Source: Roseimaritima sediminicola (GTDB lineage Bacteria > Planctomycetota > Planctomycetia > Pirellulales > Pirellulaceae). Taken from it: a DNA stretch of 64,000 bases. The notes under the pieces are model-generated. The model ran no database searches. It saw only the letters and a program-made list of their open reading frames with translations, and was not told where the DNA came from. The stretch spans positions 1-64,000 of the forward strand of contig NZ_WIAD01000008.1 of assembly GCF_009618275.1 (NCBI RefSeq), read 5' to 3'. Made by a program: the position numbers and the translations under genes. Shown piece after piece: positions 24,201-32,809 of this stretch (positions are counted from its first letter, which is position 1; each line of letters begins with the position of its first letter).

Positions 24201-26488
24201 TGCGGCTGCGAACGCGGGCGATCGATGCGGCCAGCAACGGCTTTTTGATCGTCGACGCCTTGGCCGAAGACATGCCGATCGTCTACGCCAACCGGGGGTT
24301 CCAGGAATTAACCGGTTACAGCCCGCGGGATGTCAGCGGTCGGAACTGCCGTTTCCTGCAAGGTCCGGGGACGGATCCGGAAGTCGTGCAAAAAATCCGT
24401 GACGCGATCGCTCACAAGCACAGTTGCCGCGTCACGATCCTAAACTATCGCCGCGACGGATCGCCCTTTTACAACGACTTGATCGTCACCCCGGTCACCG
24501 ATGCGGCCGGAACCGTCACCCACTTCGTGGGCATTCAAAGTGACATCACCGACGTGGTCCACGCCGCCGAACGGCTGCAGGCCAGCGAGCTGGAGTATCG
24601 CAGCACCTTCGAGAACGCAGCGATCGGGATCGCCCATATCGGCCTGGACGGAGAGTGGCTGAAGTGTAATCAGAAGGTCGCGGATCTGCTGGGTTACACG
24701 ATGGAGGAGTTGAACCAAAAGACGTTCCAAGAACTGACGCATCCGGACGACCGAGACGAAGACCTGCGGCTGTTTAACCGGATGGTTGCCGGCGAGATCC
24801 CCGGTTACAGCATCGAGAAACGGTATTTTCACCGCGACGGGCACATCGTCTGGGCCAACCTGACCACCTCCTTGAAACGCGGTTTGGACGGCCGGCCCGA
24901 ATCCTGTATCTCTCTGATCGAAGACATCACGGCGCGACGCGCGACCGAACAGAAACTGATGGCCTCGCGAGCCATCATCACCGAAGTGATCGAGAAGAGC
25001 AGCGACCCGTTTCTCAGTTTCGACGAAGAGGGATTGGTCCAAGCGGCCAATCCGGCGGCCCGCGAGTTGACCGGCCGGCCCAGTGGACTGATCGGCCGGC
25101 CCTATCAACAGTGCTTCGATGCCTCCAGCGACCGGCCGCTTCTCGTGGCTCTGGACCGTGTGCGACGCAGCCAGCAAAGCGAAACGGCCGAGTACTACTC
25201 GCGGCAGAACCACCGTTGGTACGACGCACGGGTGTTCCCGGTCGATGGCGGTGCGGCCATGCACCTGACGGATGTCACGCGGCGAAAAGAAACCGAATCG
25301 TACCTCGAGGCCGCGCGCGTGGCGGCCGAGGACGCCAGTCAGGCGAAGAGCAATTTCCTGACGAACCTCAGCCACGAAATCCGCTCGCCAATGTCAGCGA
25401 TTCTGGGCTTTGCCGACTTGGCGCTGCGCGATCTCCGCGAAGGCAAACAGGTTGATCGCACGCATCTGGAAACCGTGATCCGCAATGGTCGTTTTTTGCT
25501 GCGGATCATCAACGACATTCTCGACCTTTCCAAGGTGGAAGCCGGCCGATTGGAGGTTCGCAAGTCGCGGTTCCGGATGCTGCCCATGTTGGGTGATATT
25601 CTGGAATTGATGCGGCACCGCAGCGAGTCCAGCGGTCTGCCGCTGACCATTGAATTCGAAGGGCCCGTGCCGGAACGACTGCGGAGTGACCGTTCGCGGG
25701 TGGAGCAGATTCTGGTCAACCTGATCGGCAACGCGCTGAAGTTTACGGTCAAAGGCAGCGTACGCGTGGTCGTCGGCATCGAAGAGGGCGTCGAACGCCG
25801 CGTCTGTTTCCGGGTGATCGATACAGGCATCGGCATCTCCGAAGCCAACCTGGGAAAATTGTTTCAGACCTTTACGCAGGTGCACGACCGCAAAATGGTG
25901 GGCGTCGAGGGGACCGGGTTGGGATTGGTGATCAGCAAGCGACTGGCCAATCTATTGGACGGAGATATCTCGGTCGCCAGTCAGGAGGGCGTGGGCAGTG
26001 AGTTCACGTTGCGCTTGCCGGTGGACAGTACCGAGCCGTTATGCACCGTCTCGGCGGATGATCTGCGACCAAGACGCGCCGGGACGCAACCATTGCCGCG
26101 GATCAGCGGTCGCGTTCTGATCGCCGACGATGCCCGCGACCTGCGGTTGATGACCAATCGCTTGCTGACTCGGGCCGGAGCGACGGTGGTCGAGGCCAGC
26201 AACGGCGCCGAAGCTGTCGTAGCAGTACGCCAAGCCGAACAGGCGGGAGAACCGTTCGACTGTTTGTTGATGGACATGCAGATGCCCGAGTTGGACGGAC
26301 GCGAAGCCACACAGCGGATCCGGGAACAGGGCTATACGATGCCCATCATCGCCCTGACCGCCGGCGCAACGGCCGAGGAGGTGAACGAAGCCCTGGCGGC
26401 CGGCTGCAGCGAGTTCGTCGCCAAACCGGTCGACGCCGCGGACCTGATCAGTCGCGTCGCCAAACTGATCGAAGGACACACTCCGTAG
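21236..26488 (+). CDS. CheB-CheR-PAS/LOV hybrid histidine kinase
   Basis: 1750 residues from ATG 21236 (alternative starts upstream lack a binding site). Order: CheB methylesterase (20-205; GIGASAGGLSALE, VQHLSPDY, GTGSDGSEG), CheR methyltransferase (215-490; GVDFTQYKDGTFTRRLSRRM, AWIAGCATGQEAYS, HMDLITCRNLLIYL), a long coiled coil (about 680-745, NEELQSSNEELTSSNEELQ), five PAS units (755-1355), HisKA with His1380 (NLSHEIRSPM), HATPase_c (about 1450-1600; DTGIGISEANLGKLFQTF, GTGLGLVISKRLA) and a REC domain with Asp1680 (LLMDMQMPELDG). The third PAS (993-1106) is a LOV domain: GRNCRFLQGPGTD with adduct cysteine Cys1038, NYRRDGSPFYNDLIVTPV and FVGIQSDITDV. No MCP or che genes adjoin it; a blue-light or redox-responsive signalling hub is inference. 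Confidence 0.93.
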   Translation: MDRPAPADDPAGSEPVSAAAVPIVGIGASAGGLSALETLFEQLPPDTGAAFVVVQHLSPDYQSHMRDLLGRRTRMRTEQITETLRPRPNTVYLLPPAKHVEIEDGCLRLCDRQHTGELNLPIDKFFRSLARQQDRQLAAVILSGTGSDGSEGIVAVHSAGGLVLCQDEDSAQFNGMPLNALKTETVHIAAPVAELAEALVSYLGGAAIDAVISQSVPAMEHTDLEAVYQRLDEACGVDFTQYKDGTFTRRLSRRMMLCKKEQLGEYLELLDSDPNELSRLADDLMIGVTRFFRDPDGYHRLARRAIRTAAAAKSDGDEFRAWIAGCATGQEAYSVAMLIHQERERTGTDFEIKIFATDVHPDAIRFAQRGLYPKESLAEIPREFQEKYLVSTPQGFEINRAVRNSIVFARHDVLQDAPFTHMDLITCRNLLIYLVDEAQERVLNMFVHALKSRGVLWLGPSETPGDLTDDFVSLDKHWRLFQKQRETRMPLDLRLRNRPLTNKRLAPRPSPPRSPSTALIASYDRILDLYAPPGLLIDDQHRLLQIFGDVTRYVQLRPGRLHGTVEDVLVEVLQSPVLVALQQIHSEQGHVVSETIAFADTTLQLRVQRFQHAGRDETHYLITFSTMVSPPPADDSSTEVASAEKDSSSTSPAHAAMGNGHGSSRGKADAVSLSETHVERTRLLEMELEFTRENLQATIEEVETTNEELQSSNEELTSSNEELQSTNEELHSVNEELHATNAESNRRLQLLTEITHDLESVLKESDVGIVLVDTDLNIRRVTPAAADILLMRRSEDDQTLHDYADALEEVHLVDLVREVQAKHELVEVEALDRRGEPILLRAAPYRDRSGVILTMTNLRNVKETASRLRSLTSIVQDSTDAIIGIDLNQRITSWNRGAKRLFRTDLDVGRGVKLDDVVPQKIQAVCTEMMSELTRRGEVEPQEVTVTLFDKPLTLLIRVTPVLDDLERVASAAITLYDVTTVRFTEEQLRLRTRAIDAASNGFLIVDALAEDMPIVYANRGFQELTGYSPRDVSGRNCRFLQGPGTDPEVVQKIRDAIAHKHSCRVTILNYRRDGSPFYNDLIVTPVTDAAGTVTHFVGIQSDITDVVHAAERLQASELEYRSTFENAAIGIAHIGLDGEWLKCNQKVADLLGYTMEELNQKTFQELTHPDDRDEDLRLFNRMVAGEIPGYSIEKRYFHRDGHIVWANLTTSLKRGLDGRPESCISLIEDITARRATEQKLMASRAIITEVIEKSSDPFLSFDEEGLVQAANPAARELTGRPSGLIGRPYQQCFDASSDRPLLVALDRVRRSQQSETAEYYSRQNHRWYDARVFPVDGGAAMHLTDVTRRKETESYLEAARVAAEDASQAKSNFLTNLSHEIRSPMSAILGFADLALRDLREGKQVDRTHLETVIRNGRFLLRIINDILDLSKVEAGRLEVRKSRFRMLPMLGDILELMRHRSESSGLPLTIEFEGPVPERLRSDRSRVEQILVNLIGNALKFTVKGSVRVVVGIEEGVERRVCFRVIDTGIGISEANLGKLFQTFTQVHDRKMVGVEGTGLGLVISKRLANLLDGDISVASQEGVGSEFTLRLPVDSTEPLCTVSADDLRPRRAGTQPLPRISGRVLIADDARDLRLMTNRLLTRAGATVVEASNGAEAVVAVRQAEQAGEPFDCLLMDMQMPELDGREATQRIREQGYTMPIIALTAGATAEEVNEALAAGCSEFVAKPVDAADLISRVAKLIEGHTP

Positions 26489-26507
26489 AGTGGGCTGGCC
26501 GGGGAGT

Positions 26508-26530
26508 CCACAGGCTGGAAGCCGATGCCG
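26508..26530 (-). repeat. Single CATAGGC-type repeat between convergent genes
   Basis: GGCATCGGCTTCCAGCCTGT on the minus strand, one copy with C replacing A in the stem. It lies just past the bioA stop in bioA's sense orientation. Confidence 0.7.
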
Positions 26531-26539
26531 CTCAGAAAC

Positions 26540-27838
26540 CTATGCCGCCGCGTCCCACTCGTGCATGACCTGGACGATGGCGCGGCACAGCTGGCCTGCG
26601 ACGTCCGGGCCGATCGTCAGCGGCGGCGTGACGTAGACCATGTCCTTGAAGGGGCGAATCCAGATACCGCGGCGGACGCCGGCGTCGATGATTTGGGGAA
26701 CCCGCGACAATCGTTTGACCTGGACCACGCCTACGGCGCCTCGCGTTCGCACGTCCACGACCGAGGGCAACGCGGCGCAGGGCTGCAACCCTTCACGAAG
26801 AATGCCCTCCAGGTCTCTCGCCTGCTGCAGCCGCGGTTCGGTCTCGAACAGATCCAGCGACGCGTTGGCTGCTGCACAGGCCAGCGGGTTCGCCATGAAG
26901 GTCGGGCCGTGCATCAGAGCGTGGCCCGGGGCGTCATCGTAAAACGCTGCGAAGACGGCATCGGTCGCGACGGTTGCCGCCAGCGACATGGTGCCGCCGG
27001 TAAGGGCTTTTCCCAAACAGATGATGTCCGGAACCACGTCGGCTTGCTGGCAGGCGAACATGCTGCCGGTGCGTCCGAATCCGGTGGCGATCTCGTCGGC
27101 AATCAACAGCACACCGTGCCGGGTGCACAACCGCCGCAGGCCGCGGAGCACCTCGGGGGAGTGAAAACGCATGCCGCCTGCGCCTTGGATCAGCGGTTCG
27201 ATGATCACCGCGGCCAGCGACGGGGCGTTGTCGCGCAACCAAGCGTCCAGCCGGTCCAGATCGTGCTCGTTCTGCGGCAATTCGCGATGCGCTTGCTGCA
27301 ACAGCAAACCGCTGAAGTGGGCGTGCATGCTGGTCTCGGGATCGCACAGCGACATCGCGCCGGTGGTGTCGCCGTGGTAGGCATGCGCAAAGGCCAGAAA
27401 GCGGCTGCGGCCTCGTTGGCCGCGATTCAGGTGATACTGCACGGCCATCTTCATCGCGACTTCCACCGATACCGATCCGGAATCGCAGAGAAAGACGCGG
27501 TTCAGCGTACCGGGCAACAACTCCGCCAAACGCCCCGCCAAGCGGGCCGCTTGCGGATGCTGGATGCCACCGAACATGACGTGTGGCATGGCGGCAAGCT
27601 GCTGCTCGACGCAGCGGGCAATATGCGGATGGTTGTAGCCGTGGCAGGCCGTCCACCAGGAGGCCATGCCATCGATCAGACGCCGGCCGTCCTCGAGAAT
27701 CAGGTAGACATCCTCGGTGGCCACGACCGGCAAGGGCGGCGCGGCCGTCTTCATCTGGCAGTACGGCATCCACAGGTACGCCGCGGCGTCTTGTCGCCAG
27801 GAAGCGTCACCGCTTAATCGATCGGGCGAAACGTTCAT
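26540..27838 (-). CDS. bioA: Adenosylmethionine-8-amino-7-oxononanoate aminotransferase
   Basis: 432 residues. PLP enzyme converting KAPA to DAPA in biotin synthesis with S-adenosylmethionine as amino donor. Motifs: LWMPYCQMKTAAPPLPVVA (N-terminal substrate contacts), MASWWTACHGYNHPHI, FLAFAHAYHGDTTGAMS, LLIADEIATGFGRTGSMFAC and the PLP lysine in ICLGKALTGG. ATG 27838 overlaps the upstream kinase stop as TGATG, so translation is coupled. No other bio genes nearby. Confidence 0.93.
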   Translation of the reverse strand: MNVSPDRLSGDASWRQDAAAYLWMPYCQMKTAAPPLPVVATEDVYLILEDGRRLIDGMASWWTACHGYNHPHIARCVEQQLAAMPHVMFGGIQHPQAARLAGRLAELLPGTLNRVFLCDSGSVSVEVAMKMAVQYHLNRGQRGRSRFLAFAHAYHGDTTGAMSLCDPETSMHAHFSGLLLQQAHRELPQNEHDLDRLDAWLRDNAPSLAAVIIEPLIQGAGGMRFHSPEVLRGLRRLCTRHGVLLIADEIATGFGRTGSMFACQQADVVPDIICLGKALTGGTMSLAATVATDAVFAAFYDDAPGHALMHGPTFMANPLACAAANASLDLFETEPRLQQARDLEGILREGLQPCAALPSVVDVRTRGAVGVVQVKRLSRVPQIIDAGVRRGIWIRPFKDMVYVTPPLTIGPDVAGQLCRAIVQVMHEWDAAA

Positions 27839-30027
27839 CACTCGTCCGTGGTCAGGGTATCGCCCAAACGCTTTTGGGCTTCTTGGGCGTCGAAGCGATC
27901 GACCCGCAGGTCGCTGGCCCGCAGGACCAGGTACCACAGCAGGAACATTACCAGCACAATCGCAACCATCGCAATCGCCCCTTCGCGCCACAGCGATTCC
28001 AGCAACGTCTGCACCGGCGCCGTCACGTTGCTCAGGCGGTACTGCACCAGGACCAACAACTCGGAGTGTTCGCCCTCGTTGCGTTCGGACTGCGGCAGCG
28101 CCACGGGCTGGACCGCGGCCAACCAGGTTCCCTGATAGGCCTGACCGCCGTCGGTGTCGGCCACCGGGTCGATGTAGTCCACGTCCCGGCCCTCGAGCAA
28201 TTGGTCCAGCAGCGGCAGGGACAATTGAAACCGGCGCGTGGCCAGGGAATAACCTTGGGCGGCTCGCTGGTCCATCAGCGGGTGTTGCAAGATCGTGCCG
28301 TATTTGTCGCCTTGGCGAGAATCGATCAACACGGCCACCTGTTCGGTGCTGGCGTCGGATTGGATCAGTTCGAACTCACCCAGATTGGTCGTGATCACCA
28401 ACACGGCGTCGGCGCGGCTGCGGTCATCGGACAAGTAAATCGGAGTGCTGACCGCTACCTTCCAAAGATTGGTCGAGGTGCTCAGAAACGGGGGCGACAT
28501 GTGGGTATGGTCCAGCGGTTCGATCGCGCCGGGATCGACATCGCGGGGCAGGTCCTCGCGGCCGCCATGAAAGTAGCTGCGGAAGGCAAAGTTTCGGGCG
28601 GTACTCTGGTTCTCGCGCGGGACCGGATTCTCGTACCCCATCGCGAAGATCGTGCCGCGGTCATCGGTCAAGAAGATCGTCGCCAGGTGCGGGGATCGGT
28701 CATTGAGCCGGTGTCGATTCAGGTGGTGGTCCAGACGCTGCTTTAAAAATCGGTCGATCGCTTGACGCGGCGGATAATCGAGAAACGTATCTCGCACCGA
28801 GATCGCTTCGCCCTCGGCCACGGCGTCCAGCATCTGTTCGAATTCAGGGTCCGACATCAACGGCGCGAGAGCCTGGTGCAGCTCGTCTCGTTCCGCTTCG
28901 CTGGCCGCCACATCGAAGTAGCTCTGGATCTGGCTTTCCAGCGTCCGCGCGGCGAACTTGGCTGCGAACTGGTTGCTGTCATGCGAAGCCGCTCGCAGGG
29001 CGGTGGTGAATTTTTGCCGGGACTGCGAAATGCTGCGGGCCGCATAGATCCCGGTGGCGGTCAACAACAGCAGTGGTCCGACGATGCCCAACAACATCAA
29101 CGGCCGACGCGAGCGTTTGGCGTCACGCCGTTCGAGGGCCTCGATCACCTGTTGGACGTTCGCGAATCGTTCCTCCGGGTTCGCCAACAGACAGCGGTCG
29201 ACGATCTGCGCCAGCATGCGGTCGACGCCGGGCCGCGCATAATGTTGCTTGGGCGGCTTGGCGTTCAGGATCGTTTCACGGTATCGCTGCAGACGCTTGG
29301 GCAGCGAGCCTTCGGTGTCCATTTCGTGGACCAGGCGTTCGTTGCGATGCGGCGCCGAACCGGTCAACATGCGATACATGATCGCGCCCAATCCGTACAC
29401 ATCCCAACGGGCGTCGGGCGTGGCATCCAAATCGGCTTGCTCGGGGGCCATGTAAAACAAGGTGCCCAGCGCCGGCGTCTGATCGTGCGACATCCGGCTC
29501 TGTCCAAAATCGGCCAAGCGGGGATCGTGATCTTCGTCCAACAAGATGTTGGCCGGTTTCAGATCGCAGTGCAGCACACCCTTGCCATGGCTGTGGTTCA
29601 ATCCGATGCACAGCCGCCGAAAGATCTCCACCGCGCTGCGAACCGACAGACGACCCTTGGCGGCCAAGTGATCCTCCAGCGATCCGCTGCGGATGTATTC
29701 CATGACATAATAGGGAGGGTCGCCGTCCCAGCCGACTTCCAGCACCTGGACCACGTACTTGTCGGTCGACAGCTGGACCAGGTTTTTGACTTCGCGAGAC
29801 AGCAAGGACCAATTCACGCCCCCGCGGTGCATGTAGAACTTGACCGCCACCTGCCGCCCGGTATTCAGATCGCGTCCGACCCAAACCTGCCCGAAGGCCC
29901 CGGCGCCGAGGAACCGTTCCAGGCGATAGCCCGGGATCTGCGAAGGCGGAACCGTCGCCTGCAGGCTCAGCTGCTCGGCTTCCGCTTGTTCGCCTTCGGA
30001 CTGATGCTGCGTATAATCGCCGGACAC
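27838..30027 (-). CDS. Ser/Thr protein kinase with extracytoplasmic Cache-like sensor
   Basis: 729 residues. Kinase domain 34-300: GAGAFGQVWVG loop, K63, HCD153-155 (LKPAN), DFG173-175, MAPEQ. The Arg of HRD is Cys, making this a non-RD kinase. TM1 309-328 (LLGIVGPLLLLTATGIYAA), a roughly 350-residue periplasmic region with double-Cache features (FLTDDRGTIFAMGYENPV, FAFRSYFHGG, WKVAVSTPIYLSDD), TM2 near 680-703 (AIAMVAIVLVMFLLWYLVL) and a short cytoplasmic tail. ATG 30027. Its stop overlaps the bioA start; the gene opposite, an amidohydrolase, starts 36 nt away. The signal and targets are unknown. Confidence 0.9.
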   Translation of the reverse strand: MSGDYTQHQSEGEQAEAEQLSLQATVPPSQIPGYRLERFLGAGAFGQVWVGRDLNTGRQVAVKFYMHRGGVNWSLLSREVKNLVQLSTDKYVVQVLEVGWDGDPPYYVMEYIRSGSLEDHLAAKGRLSVRSAVEIFRRLCIGLNHSHGKGVLHCDLKPANILLDEDHDPRLADFGQSRMSHDQTPALGTLFYMAPEQADLDATPDARWDVYGLGAIMYRMLTGSAPHRNERLVHEMDTEGSLPKRLQRYRETILNAKPPKQHYARPGVDRMLAQIVDRCLLANPEERFANVQQVIEALERRDAKRSRRPLMLLGIVGPLLLLTATGIYAARSISQSRQKFTTALRAASHDSNQFAAKFAARTLESQIQSYFDVAASEAERDELHQALAPLMSDPEFEQMLDAVAEGEAISVRDTFLDYPPRQAIDRFLKQRLDHHLNRHRLNDRSPHLATIFLTDDRGTIFAMGYENPVPRENQSTARNFAFRSYFHGGREDLPRDVDPGAIEPLDHTHMSPPFLSTSTNLWKVAVSTPIYLSDDRSRADAVLVITTNLGEFELIQSDASTEQVAVLIDSRQGDKYGTILQHPLMDQRAAQGYSLATRRFQLSLPLLDQLLEGRDVDYIDPVADTDGGQAYQGTWLAAVQPVALPQSERNEGEHSELLVLVQYRLSNVTAPVQTLLESLWREGAIAMVAIVLVMFLLWYLVLRASDLRVDRFDAQEAQKRLGDTLTTDE

Positions 30028-30063
30028 GCGTTTTCACCGATCTAATTTAGGTTCACAGAACTG

Positions 30064-31524
30064 ATGCCTGACCATTCGAAACATGCGTTTGCTGTTCTGC
30101 ATTTCCCGCCTGGCAGCCATGCTGGTTGCACCCGATCCACTATAACGCTCCGCGCCGCGCGGCTCGTAGGGGGGGCGATCCTCGGGTTGTGCATGCTCTG
30201 CGTGGTGCCGGCGGCGAAGGCCCAGAACGCTTCGCCAGCGGCCCAGACCGCTTCGCCTGCGGCCCCGAACGCTTCGCCTGCGGCCCCGAACGCTTCGCCT
30301 GCGGCCCAGAACGGGGTGACCTCCGACGCCGGGACTGCGGATCGGGCTGGCGAAACGGCCAGCTCTGGGGCGGCGACCCCGCCGCTGGAACTTCCGCTCG
30401 ACGGCAGCGAGGGCCGCGAGCTGCTGCTCCGCGAGTTCCGTCCGCGCTCGCTACTGAAGGTCCCCGAAACGGCGATCGAGCGGGCGCGGTTCTGGACGGT
30501 GGATATCCACACGCACTTCTTCTACCGGCAACGACACAATCGACAGGCGCTGGAAGATTTTGTCGATCTGATGGATCGCAATCGGATTGCCGTGTGTTGT
30601 TCGCTGGATGGAAAACTGGGCTCCCAGCTGGATGAGCATCTGGCGTTTTTGTGGAAGGACCACCGCGACCGCTTTGCCGTGTTCGCCAACATCGACTGGC
30701 AGGGCGATGGGCAGGAAGACCGGCCGGAAACCTGGGCTTGCCAGCGTCCCGGTTTTGCCCAGCGAACCGCCGAAGCGCTGGCTCGCGCCAAACAACGTGG
30801 GATCAGCGGGGTCAAGGTTTTCAAGCGGTTCGGCCTGGGATACCGCGACGCCGCGGGAGAATTGTTGCGCGTCGATGACCCGCGCTGGGATCCCATCTGG
30901 CAAGCGTGCGGCGAACTGGACTTGCCCGTGCTGATCCACACCGCCGATCCACTGGCGTTTTTCCAGCCCATCGACAAGACCAACGAGCGGTGGGAGGAAC
31001 TGAGTCGTCACCCGGACTGGAGTTTCTATAACGACCAGCCGGAAGACGACTTTCCCACGCGCGAAGCTCTCTTCGAAGCGCGCAATCGCGTGATCGAACG
31101 ACACCCCAACACCCGCTTTATCGCGGCCCACATGGCCAGCAGTGGCGAAGACTTGAGCAAGTTAGCGCGGTGGCTGGATCGGTATCCCAATCTGTACGTC
31201 GATCCCTCGTCGCGGATCAACGAACTGGGCCGGCAACCGTACACCGCTCGGGACTTCCTGATCCGCTACGCCGACCGCGTGTTATTCGGCACCGATGGTC
31301 CCTGGCCGGAAGTTCGCGTCCGCTATTACTGGCGGTTCTTCGAAACCCGTGACGAGTACTTTCCTTACAGCGAGAAAGCGTTCCCGCCGCAAGGGTTGTG
31401 GAGGATCTACGGCGTGCATCTGCCCGAGGACGTGCTGCGAAAGATCTACCGTGACAACGCCGCACGGTTGATTCCGGGGATCGCCGAGCGACTGAAGGCG
31501 GTCGAGGGTGAGACAGACTTCTAA
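30064..31524 (+). CDS. Exported amidohydrolase-2 family TIM-barrel hydrolase
   Basis: 486 residues. An N-terminal signal-like segment (30-54, GGAILGLCMLCVVPAAKA) follows a basic 30-residue lead, so a later start is possible. Residues 55-85 carry tandem NASPAA(P/Q) repeats. The amidohydrolase barrel starts WTVDIHTHFFYRQRHN (metal HxH), then ISGVKVFKRFGLGYRDA, LPVLIHTADPLAFFQPI, NTRFIAAHMASSGEDLS and VLFGTDGPWPEVRVRYYW with the conserved Asp. Likely decarboxylase or hydrolase of an unknown metabolite. Divergent from the sensor kinase. Confidence 0.82.
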   Translation: MPDHSKHAFAVLHFPPGSHAGCTRSTITLRAARLVGGAILGLCMLCVVPAAKAQNASPAAQTASPAAPNASPAAPNASPAAQNGVTSDAGTADRAGETASSGAATPPLELPLDGSEGRELLLREFRPRSLLKVPETAIERARFWTVDIHTHFFYRQRHNRQALEDFVDLMDRNRIAVCCSLDGKLGSQLDEHLAFLWKDHRDRFAVFANIDWQGDGQEDRPETWACQRPGFAQRTAEALARAKQRGISGVKVFKRFGLGYRDAAGELLRVDDPRWDPIWQACGELDLPVLIHTADPLAFFQPIDKTNERWEELSRHPDWSFYNDQPEDDFPTREALFEARNRVIERHPNTRFIAAHMASSGEDLSKLARWLDRYPNLYVDPSSRINELGRQPYTARDFLIRYADRVLFGTDGPWPEVRVRYYWRFFETRDEYFPYSEKAFPPQGLWRIYGVHLPEDVLRKIYRDNAARLIPGIAERLKAVEGETDF

Positions 31525-31739
31525 GCCCGTGACTCAGAGCTACAACGGGACAGGCATCAAGCCACCCACCTGAGCTAGTGGCAGCGAGCTTGCTGGGATG
31601 GTCCGCAGAAACGGTTCAAAGAAAAGATCTACGACCTACGTCGCGTTCAAAGGAAAGGAACGCGCGCCTTACGTCGTGGCGCGCCGCATGCATGACCGTT
31701 TTCGCGGCCTCGCGCTGCGTTCTCCGACGTTTATTAGGG

Positions 31740-31767
31740 TTGGCGCATTAGGGGCGGAGCCTAGAAT
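31740..31767 (+). promoter_or_regulatory. Candidate promoter of the 60-aa gene
   Basis: TTGGCG (31740-31745), 16-nt spacer, TAGAAT (31762-31767), about 105 nt before the TTG start at 31873. The rest of 31525-31860 has no supported gene. Confidence 0.4.
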
Positions 31768-31872
31768 GGAAAGATCGGTTGAACAACCCATACAAAAGCG
31801 TCTTGGCTGGCACACAGTTGACGTGTGCCGCGCTGCAATCCGTTGATTGGCGAACTCACGAAGGAGAAAGTC

Positions 31873-32055
31873 TTGCTAACCGAATCACAGGTGGAAACTA
31901 GTTTTCGCAAACTGATCAACAACCCGGACCGGAACGAGGAGACTTTCGACAAGGCCGAGGAACTGCTCGATGAGTTGCGTTGCGAAAGCCCGTTGCGTCA
32001 CCGCCTCTCGGTTGAATTGGAAGAACTGCGAGCCCTGGCCGCATCCAAGTCCTAA
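31873..32055 (+). CDS. Small helical hypothetical protein, 60 aa
   Basis: TTG start at 31873 with a perfect AAGGAG 6 nt upstream (31861-31866). The product is hydrophilic and helical (FDKAEELLDELRCESPLRHR, LSVELEELRALAASKS). No family recognised. The ATG-less longer frame from 31825 is unlikely. Confidence 0.75.
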   Translation: MLTESQVETSFRKLINNPDRNEETFDKAEELLDELRCESPLRHRLSVELEELRALAASKS

Positions 32056-32155
32056 TCGGGCCTGATTCCAAAGATCGAATTTCATTAGATCAGAAGTTAT
32101 TCGCGTCGAGGCTCACTTGGCGGGACTGTGATTCGGCCCGCCAGCTGCCCCCGAG

Positions 32156-32194
32156 ACCGCGTCGGTATCGTTCTCGCACCGCCGCGGTTTTTTT
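32156..32194 (+). terminator. Terminator-like structure after the 60-aa gene
   Basis: ACCGCG ... CGCGGT (6-bp stem, 21-nt loop) followed by T7. A second hairpin, TGGCGGG ... CCCGCCA at 32118-32142, lies just before. Also in the gap to 32348: TATACT near 32286 as a possible -10. Confidence 0.45.
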
Positions 32195-32347
32195 ATGCGC
32201 CAAGCTTGGAAGCGGCGTCTTCGGGGCGGCGTCTTTTTCTGAGGACGGCCGCCGTCGGCGCGGTGCAGTCGTTCGGACTAGCGCTTATACTAACAACCGC
32301 GTCCTATCGAACCCGTTCTCTTCCCCCTTTTGTACAAGAGCCGAACA

Positions 32348-32758
32348 ATGCCCGTGCAAATGCAGCTGGCGCGGATCATTATCAGCGAGATCAGCGACAA
32401 CCAGGTGATCTATCTGCAAGAGGTAGGAGGGGAGCGTCAGTTTCCGATTCTGATCGGTATTTTCGAGGCGACCAATATCGATCGTCGCGTCAAAGAGGGA
32501 TACCAGCCACCTCGTCCGCTGACCCATGATTTGATTGTCGGCGTTGCCGAGGAGCTGGGTGCGGAACTGGAGAGCGTGGTGATCAGTGATCTGCAGGAAC
32601 ACACTTATTTTGCGCAGTTGCGACTGAAGAAGGACGGCGAGATCATCGAGATCGATGCGCGGCCCAGCGATGCGATCGCCGTGGCCGTGACGTTCGACCC
32701 GCCGCTGCCGATCTTCGTCAACGAGGACGTGCTGGCGCAGGCGACGTCGGACCAGTAG
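32348..32758 (+). CDS. Bifunctional nuclease family protein (DUF151)
   Basis: 136 residues. DUF151 fold: IIISEISDNQVIYLQEVGGE, FPILIGIFEATNIDRRVKEG, RPLTHDLIVGVAEELGAELE, IEIDARPSDAIAVAVTFDPP. Members include plant and bacterial bifunctional nucleases acting on RNA and DNA. ATG 32348. 51 nt before panC, same strand. Confidence 0.88.
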   Translation: MPVQMQLARIIISEISDNQVIYLQEVGGERQFPILIGIFEATNIDRRVKEGYQPPRPLTHDLIVGVAEELGAELESVVISDLQEHTYFAQLRLKKDGEIIEIDARPSDAIAVAVTFDPPLPIFVNEDVLAQATSDQ

Positions 32759-32809
32759 TGCCGACCGGCTTTACCACAGAGTCCCCGCCAATTCGACAAT
32801 AGGTCGATC

